DNA of 64,000 nucleotides from CAVQJU01 sp963729215 (lineage in GTDB: Bacteria; Acidobacteriota; Vicinamibacteria; Vicinamibacterales; CAVVIG01), in NCBI GenBank assembly GCA_963729215.1, contig CAVSND010000027.1:310001-374000 (forward strand), read 5' to 3'. A model generated the notes under the pieces. That model worked only from the letters and a program-made list of their open reading frames with translations, had not been told where the DNA came from and did not search any database. Positions within the stretch are counted from its first letter, which is position 1. Each line of letters opens with the position of its first letter. Shown piece by piece: positions 56,977 through 64,000 of this stretch. The position numbers and the translations under genes were made by a program.

Positions 56977-57914
56977 CATCCTCGCTCGCCGACCGGGTGC
57001 TGTCCGGCGACACGCGCGCCATCGCGCGCGCCATTTCTCTCATCGAAGACGACGACCCTGGCGGGGTCGATCTCATCCGGGCGGTGTTCGCGCAGACCGG
57101 CCGGGCCTTTCTTATCGGCGTCACCGGTCCGCCGGGCGCGGGCAAGAGCACGCTGGTCGATCGGATGCTGGGGGAGACACGCCGTGCGGGCTCGACCGTC
57201 GGCGTCATCGCCGTGGATCCGACGAGCCCGTTCACGGGCGGCGCCGTTCTCGGCGACCGGCTGCGCATGCAGTCGCATGCGGGCGACGAAGGCGTCTTCA
57301 TCCGCAGCATGGCCACGCGCGGCCAGCTAGGCGGCGTGGCCCGTGCGACGGCGGACGCCGCTCTCGTGCTCGACGCGTCCGGCCGCGACATCATCGTCAT
57401 CGAAACCGTCGGCGTCGGCCAGGACGAAGTCGAAATTGTCCGCACGGCAGATGTGTCGATCGTGACGCTGGTACCAGGGACCGGCGACGATGTGCAGGCG
57501 CTCAAGGCGGGGATCATGGAGATCGCCGACATCTTCGTGGTCAACAAGGCGGATCGCGACGGTGCGGACCGGCTGGTCTCCTCGGTGGAATCGAATCTCT
57601 CGCTGCACACGTACGGCGCCGGCGACTGGCGGCCGCCGGTCGTCAAGACGGTGGCGACGACCGGCGACGGTGTGCCGGCGCTGATGGACGCGATCGCGCG
57701 CTTTCGTGAACATGCGCGTGCGAACGAGGGGACTCGTCGGCGTTCTCGGGCGGAGAGCCGGCTGCGCGAGATCGTGTCGGAACGGTTGATGGCGCGTCTC
57801 GAGCGGTCGGTTGGGCCCGGTGACCTGGCAGCCCTCGTGGAAAGGGTGGCGGCTCGCCAGCTCGATCCTTACACGGCCTCGGACCAACTCGTGAAGAAGG
57901 TCTTCGCTGACTAG
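56973..57914 (+). CDS. meaB: MeaB/ArgK-family GTPase, acyl-CoA mutase chaperone
   Basis: This G3E-type GTPase loads and protects adenosylcobalamin in acyl-CoA mutases. GTG at 56973 gives 313 residues. P-loop GPPGAGKSTLVD, AVDPTSPFTGGAVLGDR, RSMATRGQLGGV, IETVGVGQDEVEI and NKADRDGAD are all present. It sits between an acyl-CoA dehydrogenase and the epimerase, a typical propionate/branched-chain arrangement. The only mutase genes in the window are 51 kb upstream, so it may serve that enzyme or another elsewhere. Confidence 0.95.
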   Translation: MTSSLADRVLSGDTRAIARAISLIEDDDPGGVDLIRAVFAQTGRAFLIGVTGPPGAGKSTLVDRMLGETRRAGSTVGVIAVDPTSPFTGGAVLGDRLRMQSHAGDEGVFIRSMATRGQLGGVARATADAALVLDASGRDIIVIETVGVGQDEVEIVRTADVSIVTLVPGTGDDVQALKAGIMEIADIFVVNKADRDGADRLVSSVESNLSLHTYGAGDWRPPVVKTVATTGDGVPALMDAIARFREHARANEGTRRRSRAESRLREIVSERLMARLERSVGPGDLAALVERVAARQLDPYTASDQLVKKVFAD

Positions 57915-57929
57915 CGACATCTGCTCCTC

Positions 57930-57996
57930 ACGAAGCCACGAAAGACACGAATCATGCTTTGTACTAAAATACGTCGTGGTCTTCGTGTCTTCGTGA
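57930..57996. repeat. Inverted octamer repeats (tcttcgtg)
   Basis: A cacgaag-rich arm (57930-57952) is mirrored by a ttcgtg-rich arm (57973-57996) around an AT-rich centre with actaaaatac. It fills the gap between meaB and the epimerase and could act as terminator or mRNA processing site. Confidence 0.65.
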
Positions 57997-58030
57997 TGAA
58001 TATCTGCCGCTGCTGTGGGCCGTCGCTGAC

Positions 58031-59332
58031 ATGAAGGCAATCCTGGATCACGTCGGGATTGCCGTGAAAGATCTGTCGGCGGCGTTGGCGTTCTATCGGG
58101 ACGCGCTGGGCCTCGAGATCGAGGCGCCAGAAGAGGTCGCTTCGCAGCGCGTGCGCGCACACTTCATCCCGGTGGGCGAATCCAGTCTTGAATTGCTCGA
58201 GGCCACGGCGGCCGATTCTGCCATCGCGAGATTCGTCGACAAGCGCGGTCCTGGACTGCACCACATCACGCTGCGCGTCGATGACATTCACGCGGCGCTG
58301 GCGCAGCTGAAACAGCGCGGCGCGACGCTGATAGACGAGGCGCCGCGACCGGGCGCCGAGCGTTCGCTCGTGGCGTTCGTCCACCCCTCGAGTGCGCACG
58401 GCGTGCTGGTCGAGCTCAAACAGGAGGTCACGAGCCACGAGCTACGAGCCACGAGCCACGAGCCACGAGCCACGAGCCACATCTCCCGTTACACCCTGGG
58501 CGATCTGGAGCTCGTGTCGCTCTTCGATGGCTTCTTCCAGCTCGATGGCGGCGCCATGTTCGGCGTCGTCCCCAAGCCGTTGTGGGCGAAGCAGGCAGTG
58601 CCCGACGAGAAGAACCGTATCCTGCTGGCGATGCGCCCCCTCGTCGTTCGCGGGGCACGGACGATGTTGATCGACGCGGGCCTTGGCGACAAGGACGACC
58701 GGAAGTTTCACGACATTTACGGCGTCGATCGATCGCGGAACCTGGACCACACGCTGGCCGAGGCGGGCCTGACGCGCGAAGACATCGACATCGTGCTGGC
58801 CACGCACCTGCATTTCGATCATGCGGGTGGATTCACCACGCGGGATGCAAACGGGCGGGTTCGCCCGGCGTTTCCGCGCGCCCAGTACGTCGTCCGGCGG
58901 GGCGAATGGGAGGACGCGCGCCACACGAACGAGCGGAATCGCGCCAGCTACCTCGCGGACAATTTCATGCCGCTGGCCGAGGCCGGCGTACTGCAGCTGG
59001 TGGACGACGACCAGACCATCATGCCCGGCGTCAAAGTTCGTCGGACGGGCGGCCACACGATGCACCATCAGATGGCGATCATCGAATCGGGTGGTCAGAC
59101 GGCGGCGTTCGTGGCTGACCTGCTGCCGACGACCGCGCATCTACCCGAGCCGTGGATCCTGGGGTACGACCAGTATCCCGTGGACACGCTCGCATCGAAG
59201 AAAGCGTTCTACAAGGAAGCCATCGAGAAGAATACGCTGGTGTTCTTCGAACACGACCCCGTCGTCACGGCGGGGCACATCAGAGAGGAGCAGGGAAAGC
59301 GCCGCGTGCTGCCGGCGCGCCCCGGATCATGA
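58031..59332 (+). CDS. mce: Methylmalonyl-CoA epimerase joined to a metallo-beta-lactamase-fold hydrolase
   Basis: Residues 1-133 are a full glyoxalase-fold epimerase (LDHVGIAVKDLSAALAFYRD, VGESSLELLEA, GLHHITLRVDD, VAFVHPSSAHGVLVEL). Residues ~155-433 are a complete metallo-beta-lactamase domain (HLHFDHAGG at 259-267, VRRTGGHTMHHQM, VFFEHDP). Between them the linker is SHELRAT, SHEPRAT, SHEPRAT, encoded by seven cgagcca units, the reverse complement of the intergenic cgtggct repeat. I infer that a repeat-filled intergenic gap became open in frame. Whether one or two proteins are made is open; no second start is obvious within the repeat. mtnP overlaps by four bases. Confidence 0.88.
   Translation: MKAILDHVGIAVKDLSAALAFYRDALGLEIEAPEEVASQRVRAHFIPVGESSLELLEATAADSAIARFVDKRGPGLHHITLRVDDIHAALAQLKQRGATLIDEAPRPGAERSLVAFVHPSSAHGVLVELKQEVTSHELRATSHEPRATSHISRYTLGDLELVSLFDGFFQLDGGAMFGVVPKPLWAKQAVPDEKNRILLAMRPLVVRGARTMLIDAGLGDKDDRKFHDIYGVDRSRNLDHTLAEAGLTREDIDIVLATHLHFDHAGGFTTRDANGRVRPAFPRAQYVVRRGEWEDARHTNERNRASYLADNFMPLAEAGVLQLVDDDQTIMPGVKVRRTGGHTMHHQMAIIESGGQTAAFVADLLPTTAHLPEPWILGYDQYPVDTLASKKAFYKEAIEKNTLVFFEHDPVVTAGHIREEQGKRRVLPARPGS
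58431..58479. repeat. In-frame cgtggct-family array (seven units)
   Basis: Seven units of cgagcca (one cgagcta) encode the linker between epimerase and hydrolase domains. Three 7-bp units equal seven codons, so any number of units divisible by three keeps the frame. Confidence 0.9.
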
Positions 59333-60210
59333 GCCCTGGACAAGGCGACGCCCGCATCGAGATTGGCATCATTGGAGGCAGCGGCCTGTACGAGATGGCC
59401 GAACTGACGGATCGCGAAGAGCGCGCGGTCGCCACGCCGTTTGGCGACCCGTCGGGTCCGTACGTCACCGGCACGCTGCGCGGCAAACGCGTCGCGTTTC
59501 TCGCGCGCCACGGCGCAGGTCATCGGATTCTGCCGTCCGAGTTGAATTTCAGGGCCAACATCTTCGGCTTCAAGGTGCTCGGCGTCGAGCGCCTGCTGTC
59601 GGCGAGCGCCGTCGGCAGCCTCAAGGAAGAGTACAAGCCGCTCGATATCCTCGTCCCCGATCAGTTTTTCGATCGGACCAGGGGCCGCATCAGCACGTTT
59701 TTCGGGCGTGGCCTCGTGGCGCACGTCGGATTCGCGCATCCGTTCTGCGGCTCGCTGTCGGCCATCGCGGCCGACTCGGTCGCGCACGTGGGCGCAACCG
59801 TCCACCGCGGCGGCACCTACGTCAATATGGAGGGCCCGCAGTTCTCGACGCTCGCCGAGTCGAGACTCTACCGGTCGTGGGGGATGGACGTCATCGGCAT
59901 GACGAACCTCCAGGAGGCCAAGCTCGCCCGAGAGGCCGAAATCTGCTACACGACGCTGGCGCTCGTCACTGACTACGACTGCTGGCACCCGGATCACGAT
60001 TCGGTCACGGTCGACCTGATTGTCGCCAACCTCACGCAGAACGCGAAGACGGCCCAGCAGGCGATAGCCGAGGCCGTCAGCCGGATCACCGGCGCGCGGA
60101 CGTGCGCGTGCAAGGACGCCCTCGCAACAGCTATCATTACGAGGCCCGAGCACGTGCCGGAGCAGACCAAGCGGGAGCTCGCGCCAATCATCGGCAAATA
60201 CATCAAATAG
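59329..60210 (+). CDS. mtnP: S-methyl-5'-thioadenosine phosphorylase
   Basis: This enzyme splits methylthioadenosine into adenine and methylthioribose-1-phosphate in methionine salvage. ATG at 59329 overlaps the preceding stop and gives 293 residues. Family motifs include IGIIGGSGLYEM, FLARHGAGHRILPSELNFRA, GTYVNMEGPQFSTLAES and GMTNLQEAKLAREAEICYTT. The next gene is a PfkB-type kinase, which suggests purine-nucleoside recycling. 6-oxopurine or inosine phosphorylase is a possible alternative within the same family. Confidence 0.93.
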   Translation: MSPGQGDARIEIGIIGGSGLYEMAELTDREERAVATPFGDPSGPYVTGTLRGKRVAFLARHGAGHRILPSELNFRANIFGFKVLGVERLLSASAVGSLKEEYKPLDILVPDQFFDRTRGRISTFFGRGLVAHVGFAHPFCGSLSAIAADSVAHVGATVHRGGTYVNMEGPQFSTLAESRLYRSWGMDVIGMTNLQEAKLAREAEICYTTLALVTDYDCWHPDHDSVTVDLIVANLTQNAKTAQQAIAEAVSRITGARTCACKDALATAIITRPEHVPEQTKRELAPIIGKYIK

Positions 60211-60242
60211 CGTCAAATACCGTTCTGGAGCCTCGACCTCAT

Positions 60243-61184
60243 ATGAAGATGATCGTGACTGGTTCGATTGCGTACGACTACCTGATGTCGTTTCCCGGCA
60301 AGTTTACGGAGCAGATTCTGCCGGAGCACCTGCACCGGCTCAGCGTGAGCTTCCTCGTGGATTCCATGGACAAGCGGCGCGGCGGATGCGCGCCGAACAT
60401 TGCCTACACGCTCGCGCTGCTCGGCGAGAAACCCTACCTCATGGGCACGGCGGGCGAGGATTTCGGCGACTACCGCCAGTGGCTCGAGGCGGCGGGCGTG
60501 GACACGTCACTGTGCAAGCAGGTGAACGGCAAGTTCACGGCGTCCTTCTTCTGCAGTACCGACACCGAAAACAATCAGATCGCCTCGTTCTACACCGGCG
60601 CGATGGCCGATGCTGGAGAGCTGTCGTTCCGCAACGCCAAGGACGCCAAGCTGGCGATTATCTCGCCGAACGACCCGGGCGCAATGGTCACGTATGCGGA
60701 AGAGTGCCGGACGCTGAAGATTCCGTTTATCTTCGACCCGGGCCAGCAGTGCTCCCGCATGTCCGGCGACGAGCTCAAGGACGGCATCGCCGGCGCCCAC
60801 ATCCTGATCTGCAACGACTACGAGTTCGAGCTGATCCGGCAGAAGACCGGGATGGGCGAGAAGGAAGTGCTCGAGCAGGCCGACATGCTCATCGTCACGA
60901 AGGGCGAGAAGGGCTGCACCGTCATCACCAAGAGCGGCCAGACGGACGTGGCCGCCGTCGAGCCGCGGCGGATTGCGGACCCGACCGGCGTCGGTGACGC
61001 CTTCCGCGGCGGGCTGATGAAAGGGTTTGCGATGGGCCTGTCGGCCGACATGGCGGCGCGCATCGGCAGCGTCGCCGCGACCTACTGCCTCGAGCACCTG
61101 GGCGGCACGTACCACTCGTACACGTGGGACGAGTTCGAGGAACGCTACAGGCAGCACTTCGGCGCGCTGGCCGCTGTGAAGTAA
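60243..61184 (+). CDS. PfkB-family carbohydrate/adenosine kinase
   Basis: ATG at 60243 gives 313 residues. The protein has the N-terminal GSIAYDYLMSFPG, the RGGCAPNIAYTLALLGE motif and the C-terminal PfkB signature DPTGVGDAFRGGL with its catalytic aspartate and anion hole. Similar bacterial proteins next to MTA phosphorylase are usually called adenosine kinase, which would return adenosine to AMP; ribokinase-like activity cannot be excluded. A perfect hairpin terminator follows. Confidence 0.87.
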   Translation: MKMIVTGSIAYDYLMSFPGKFTEQILPEHLHRLSVSFLVDSMDKRRGGCAPNIAYTLALLGEKPYLMGTAGEDFGDYRQWLEAAGVDTSLCKQVNGKFTASFFCSTDTENNQIASFYTGAMADAGELSFRNAKDAKLAIISPNDPGAMVTYAEECRTLKIPFIFDPGQQCSRMSGDELKDGIAGAHILICNDYEFELIRQKTGMGEKEVLEQADMLIVTKGEKGCTVITKSGQTDVAAVEPRRIADPTGVGDAFRGGLMKGFAMGLSADMAARIGSVAATYCLEHLGGTYHSYTWDEFEERYRQHFGALAAVK

Positions 61185-61202
61185 GTCAAGTTAGCTCCCC
61201 GT

Positions 61203-61224
61203 CCGTCCGGCTTCAGCCGGACGG
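61203..61224. terminator. Bidirectional terminator hairpin
   Basis: CCGTCCGGC and GCCGGACGG form a perfect 9-bp stem around TTCA. It overlaps the last codons of the minus-strand phosphatase and follows the kinase stop by 18 bases. Confidence 0.85.
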
Positions 61225-61656
61225 TTCGGCCGGGCCGAGCGATGCAAGGTAGTCCGCGAACGTTTCGTTGAACAGCGCGCCGGGGCGGCGAGCGCGGATG
61301 CGCGCGAGAGCCTCGGCGCCTGTCGCACCCAGCTCCGTCAGAATCAAACCAGCCACGAGCGCGGATCGGTTGAACCCGCTGGTGCAGTGACTGAGCACCG
61401 TGTGTCCCTCCCGCACGAGCGAGGCGCCGAGCCGGGCGATCGCGCGGAGCTTCGTCAGGCTCGGCAGCACGCGGTCATCGTCCTCGAACGGGAAGTAGAC
61501 GTAGAGACAGTGGTTCGCCTGTGTTGGAATACACAGGTCGAGCCCGCCTTCCAGATCGATCACGACGTCCACGCCGCGCGCCGCGGCGACGTTCCATTGC
61601 TGGATGGCGGCCGACACGAAGAGCCGCCCGTCATCGTCAATCTGGAACAGCTCCAT
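61213..61656 (-). CDS. Dual-specificity-type protein phosphatase
   Basis: This 147-residue protein has the phosphatase P-loop HCTSGFNRSALV (C-x5-R) and an upstream acid-loop candidate in YFPFEDDDRVL. It begins MELFQIDDDGRLFVSAAIQQ and has no transmembrane segment. Bacterial members of this family remove phosphate from protein Tyr/Ser/Thr or from other small substrates. It lies just before the polysaccharide genes on the same strand, so a role in controlling export is possible but speculative. Confidence 0.85.
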   Translation of the reverse strand: MELFQIDDDGRLFVSAAIQQWNVAAARGVDVVIDLEGGLDLCIPTQANHCLYVYFPFEDDDRVLPSLTKLRAIARLGASLVREGHTVLSHCTSGFNRSALVAGLILTELGATGAEALARIRARRPGALFNETFADYLASLGPAEPSG

Positions 61657-61690
61657 CGGGACAGTGTAGATCGCCCGTTCTGGCCGGACC

Positions 61691-62634
61691 CTACGTGATC
61701 TTGCTGCGGAAGTACTCGAGCGTCTTGACGAGGCCTTCGTCGAGCGCCACCTTCGGCTCCCATTTGAGAAGCGTTCTGGCGAGGGTGATGTCGGGCCGCC
61801 GCTGCTTGGGGTCGTCGGTTGGCAGCGGCTTGTAGATGATGCGGCTCTTCGACCCGGTCATGCGGATGATCGTGGTGGCGATCTCCGTGATCGTCATCTC
61901 GCGCGGGTTGCCGATGTTGATCGGACCGTGCTCGCCCGACAGCATCAGCGCGATGATGCCTTCCACGAGATCCGTGATGTAGGTGAAGCTTCGCGTCTGC
62001 GTGCCGTCGCCAAACACGGTGACGTCTTCGTTTCGGAGCGCCTGCGACGCGAACGCGGGGACCGCCCGGCCATCGTTCAAGCGCATCCGCGGACCGTACG
62101 TGTTGAAGATGCGGACGATCTTCGTGTCCACACCGTGGTAGCGATGGTAGGCGATCGGTCATGGCCTCGGCGAACCGCTTCGCCTCGTCATACACGCCGC
62201 GCGGACCGATCGGGTTGACGTTGCCCCAGTACGTCTCCTTCTGGGGATGCTCGAGCGGATCCCCGTACACCTCGGACGTCGACGCCAGAACGAATCGCGC
62301 GCCTTTCGCCTTGGCGAGGCCGAGCGCCTTGTGCGTGCCGAGTGCGCCGACCTTCAGCGTCTGGAATCGGCAACTCCAGGTAGTCGATCGGGCTCGCGGG
62401 GCTCGCCCAGTGCAGCACGACATCCACAGGGCCGTCCACGTAGATGTAGTTGGTGACGTCGTGCTTGATGAACGTGAAATCGCGGTTCGCAAGGTGCGAG
62501 ATGTTGGCGGTGTCACCGGTCATGAGGTTATCGATGCCGATGACGGAGTAGCCGCGGTCGAGCAGGGTTTCGGCGAGGTGCGATCCGATGAAACCGGCAG
62601 CCCCGGTGATCACCACGCGGGGTTTAGTAGGCAT
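61691..62634 (-). CDS. UDP-glucuronate decarboxylase-like NAD-dependent epimerase, frame broken twice
   Basis: This extended-SDR enzyme makes a nucleotide sugar for surface polysaccharide. The N-terminus (RVVITGAAGFIGSHLAETLL) holds the GxxGxxG NAD site. Dropping one base near 62364 joins DYLELPI to QTLKVGALGTHKALGLA. Dropping one near 62158 joins EAMT to AYHRYHGVDTKIVRIFNTYG. Together the ~312 residues hold YDEAKR (the YxxxK pair) and the catalytic serine/threonine of STSEVYGDP, as in UDP-xylose synthase. It overlaps the start-proximal sugar transferase stop by 11 bases. Confidence 0.85.
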
Positions 62635-64000
62635 GTTTGTGGAAGAAACTCTTTGTCAGTGTGAGCCACATGATCTTCAGGTCGAGGCGAACGGACCAGT
62701 TTTCGATGTAGTACAGGTCGTACTCGATACGCTTCTCGACGGGGGTATTGCCCCTCCAGCCATTCACTTGCGCCCAACCGGTCAGCCCGGCTTTCACCTT
62801 GTGGCGCAGCATGTACTGGGGGATGCGGTGCTTGAACTGCGCGACGAAGTGCGGCCGCTCGGGGCGCGGGCCCACGATCGACATGTCGCCGCGCAGCACG
62901 TTCCAGAGTTGCGGCAATTCGTCGATGTTCGAGCGGCGAAGGAAGCGTCCGAATGCGGTGACCCGCGGGTCGTTGTGCTGGGCCCAGACAGGCCCGGTGT
63001 CACGCTCGGCATCGTGTGACATCGAGCGGAACTTCACGATCGTGAACGATTTGCCGTCGAGGCCCATCCGCTCCTGGTGATAGAAGACCGGTCCCTTCGA
63101 TGTGAGCCGGACCAGTGCAGCCACGAGCGCGAGCGGAATCGCGAACACGGCGAGCGCCAGCGCGGAAATGGCCATATCGATGCCGCGTTTCACCACGCTG
63201 TTGAAGCCCTGCAGCGGCACGTCGTTCACGTTGATGACGGGAACGCCGTCGAGATCCTCGAGCCGCGCTCGCAGCGCGATCACCTGCAGCAGGTCCGGCA
63301 CGACCTTGACGTCGATGCACTCGCGGCTGGTCGACTCGATGAGATCGATCATCCGCAGGTGCTGATCGGGCGGAAGGGCGACGTACAGATGATCGATGGA
63401 CTCCCGCAGCGCAATTTGTGCGGCGTCTTCGATGGTGCCGAGCAGCGGGAGACCGCGGTAGCCGAGGTGATCGCCCTCGGCTCGATCGTCCACGAAGCCG
63501 ACGATCTGGTAGCCGAGCTCGCGGTGTTCGATGATCTTGTCCGCGACGAGCCGGCCCAATTCGCCAGAACCGGCGATCAGAACGCGCTTGAGACCCAGCC
63601 CGGCACGCCACCGGCGCTCGAACACCTCGCGCATGAGCTCCCGCAGGCCGAAGGCGAGCGTGACATTCAGAATGAGAAACAGGCCCCAGACGGCCTGAGA
63701 CACCTGGAAGGCGCCGGTATCGTTGGGCGCAATGTACGTCTGCACGTACAACGTCGCGACGATGCCAAACACGACCGCGAGGATGCTGCCGACGAAGACG
63801 GCGAAGAAGTCGTCCACGCGTGAGCGGCCGCGCCGCAGGCGATACAGGCTCTGCAGGTGGAACCCCAGCGGAACGAGCACCGCAATGAACGGCAGCAGAT
63901 TGATGTCCTGCCGCAGCGGGGGCACGCCTTTGGTGATCGGAATGAGATTCGTCTTGAAGCGGATCGTGTAGGCAAGCACGAACGCCGTGAGCCCGAGGAG
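62624..64000 (-). CDS. Undecaprenyl-phosphate sugar-phosphotransferase, N-terminus beyond window
   Basis: This membrane enzyme starts polysaccharide or O-antigen synthesis by moving a sugar-1-phosphate to undecaprenyl phosphate. The frame is open to the window edge (LLGLTAFVLAYTIR). It has N-terminal helices, a CoA-binding-like NAD domain (VLIAGSGELGRLVADKIIEH) and the C-terminal catalytic domain: KRGIDMAISALALAVFAIPL, YHQERMGLDGKSFTIVKFRS, RFLRRSNIDELPQLWNVLRG, MSIVGPRPERP. It resembles WcaJ/PssY-type glucose-1-P or related transferases. The downstream NAD-dependent epimerase supports a polysaccharide locus. Confidence 0.92.
   Translation of the reverse strand, partial: LLGLTAFVLAYTIRFKTNLIPITKGVPPLRQDINLLPFIAVLVPLGFHLQSLYRLRRGRSRVDDFFAVFVGSILAVVFGIVATLYVQTYIAPNDTGAFQVSQAVWGLFLILNVTLAFGLRELMREVFERRWRAGLGLKRVLIAGSGELGRLVADKIIEHRELGYQIVGFVDDRAEGDHLGYRGLPLLGTIEDAAQIALRESIDHLYVALPPDQHLRMIDLIESTSRECIDVKVVPDLLQVIALRARLEDLDGVPVINVNDVPLQGFNSVVKRGIDMAISALALAVFAIPLALVAALVRLTSKGPVFYHQERMGLDGKSFTIVKFRSMSHDAERDTGPVWAQHNDPRVTAFGRFLRRSNIDELPQLWNVLRGDMSIVGPRPERPHFVAQFKHRIPQYMLRHKVKAGLTGWAQVNGWRGNTPVEKRIEYDLYYIENWSVRLDLKIMWLTLTKSFFHKHAY

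Overview
This 64-kb window is GC-rich, densely packed bacterial chromosome. The gene content points to Acidobacteriota, most likely a Vicinamibacteria-type lineage. This is an inference from VWFA-related exported proteins, a DUF1592/DUF1552 pair, CHRD and M2-peptidase genes, a winged-helix/TPR regulator, an HspR-type dnaK operon and tannase-family esterases. I see no phage genes, insertion sequences, CRISPR arrays, rRNA or tRNA. No gene-free stretch exceeds about 300 bases.

Layout. 1-2095: end of one VWFA-related protein, then a frameshifted paralogue. 2126-5546: glutamate dehydrogenase (minus), then the large and small subunits of a B12-dependent acyl-CoA mutase whose two specificity residues match isobutyryl-CoA mutase rather than methylmalonyl-CoA mutase. 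5586-13552: receiver-domain protein, then a tight cofactor/translation run (valS, nadC, birA, coaX, a hypothetical, an RNA methyltransferase). 13595-19856: winged-helix/TPR protein, exported protein, and a minus-strand mobA-argS-peptidase C26 set. 19924-24329: SPOR protein, TRAP transporter (DctP plus fused DctQM), DUF4097-like protein. 24345-41838: mostly exported proteins (M2 peptidase, zinc protease with repeats, cytochrome/copper-type protein, tannase-like esterase, SPFH plus ribbon-helix-helix pair, ankyrin protein, DUF1592/DUF1552 pair, CHRD). 41975-48623: envelope and translation genes (lnt, prfB, murJ, PBP1A). 48773-53530: heat-shock locus dnaK-dnaJ-hspR and a DnaC-like ATPase. 53580-61184: hemW, exported proteins, acyl-CoA dehydrogenase, meaB, methylmalonyl-CoA epimerase joined to a metallo-beta-lactamase domain, mtnP and a PfkB kinase. 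61213-64000: phosphatase, UDP-sugar decarboxylase-like protein and the start-truncated initiating sugar-phosphate transferase of a polysaccharide locus.

Three themes go beyond single genes. First, many intergenic gaps are built from short tandem repeats of period 7-9 in a few recurring families (cgtggct; aacgtag; ctaacct; and 8- and 9-mers). One cgtggct array lies in frame and joins an epimerase to a metallo-hydrolase. Second, several genes carry a -10 hexamer 6-9 bases before the start codon, which predicts leaderless mRNAs. Third, about a dozen genes are broken by small indels, mostly one extra base, while both flanking frames stay intact. This looks more like residual consensus error than real gene decay, and it must be separated from the genuine programmed +1 frameshift in prfB.
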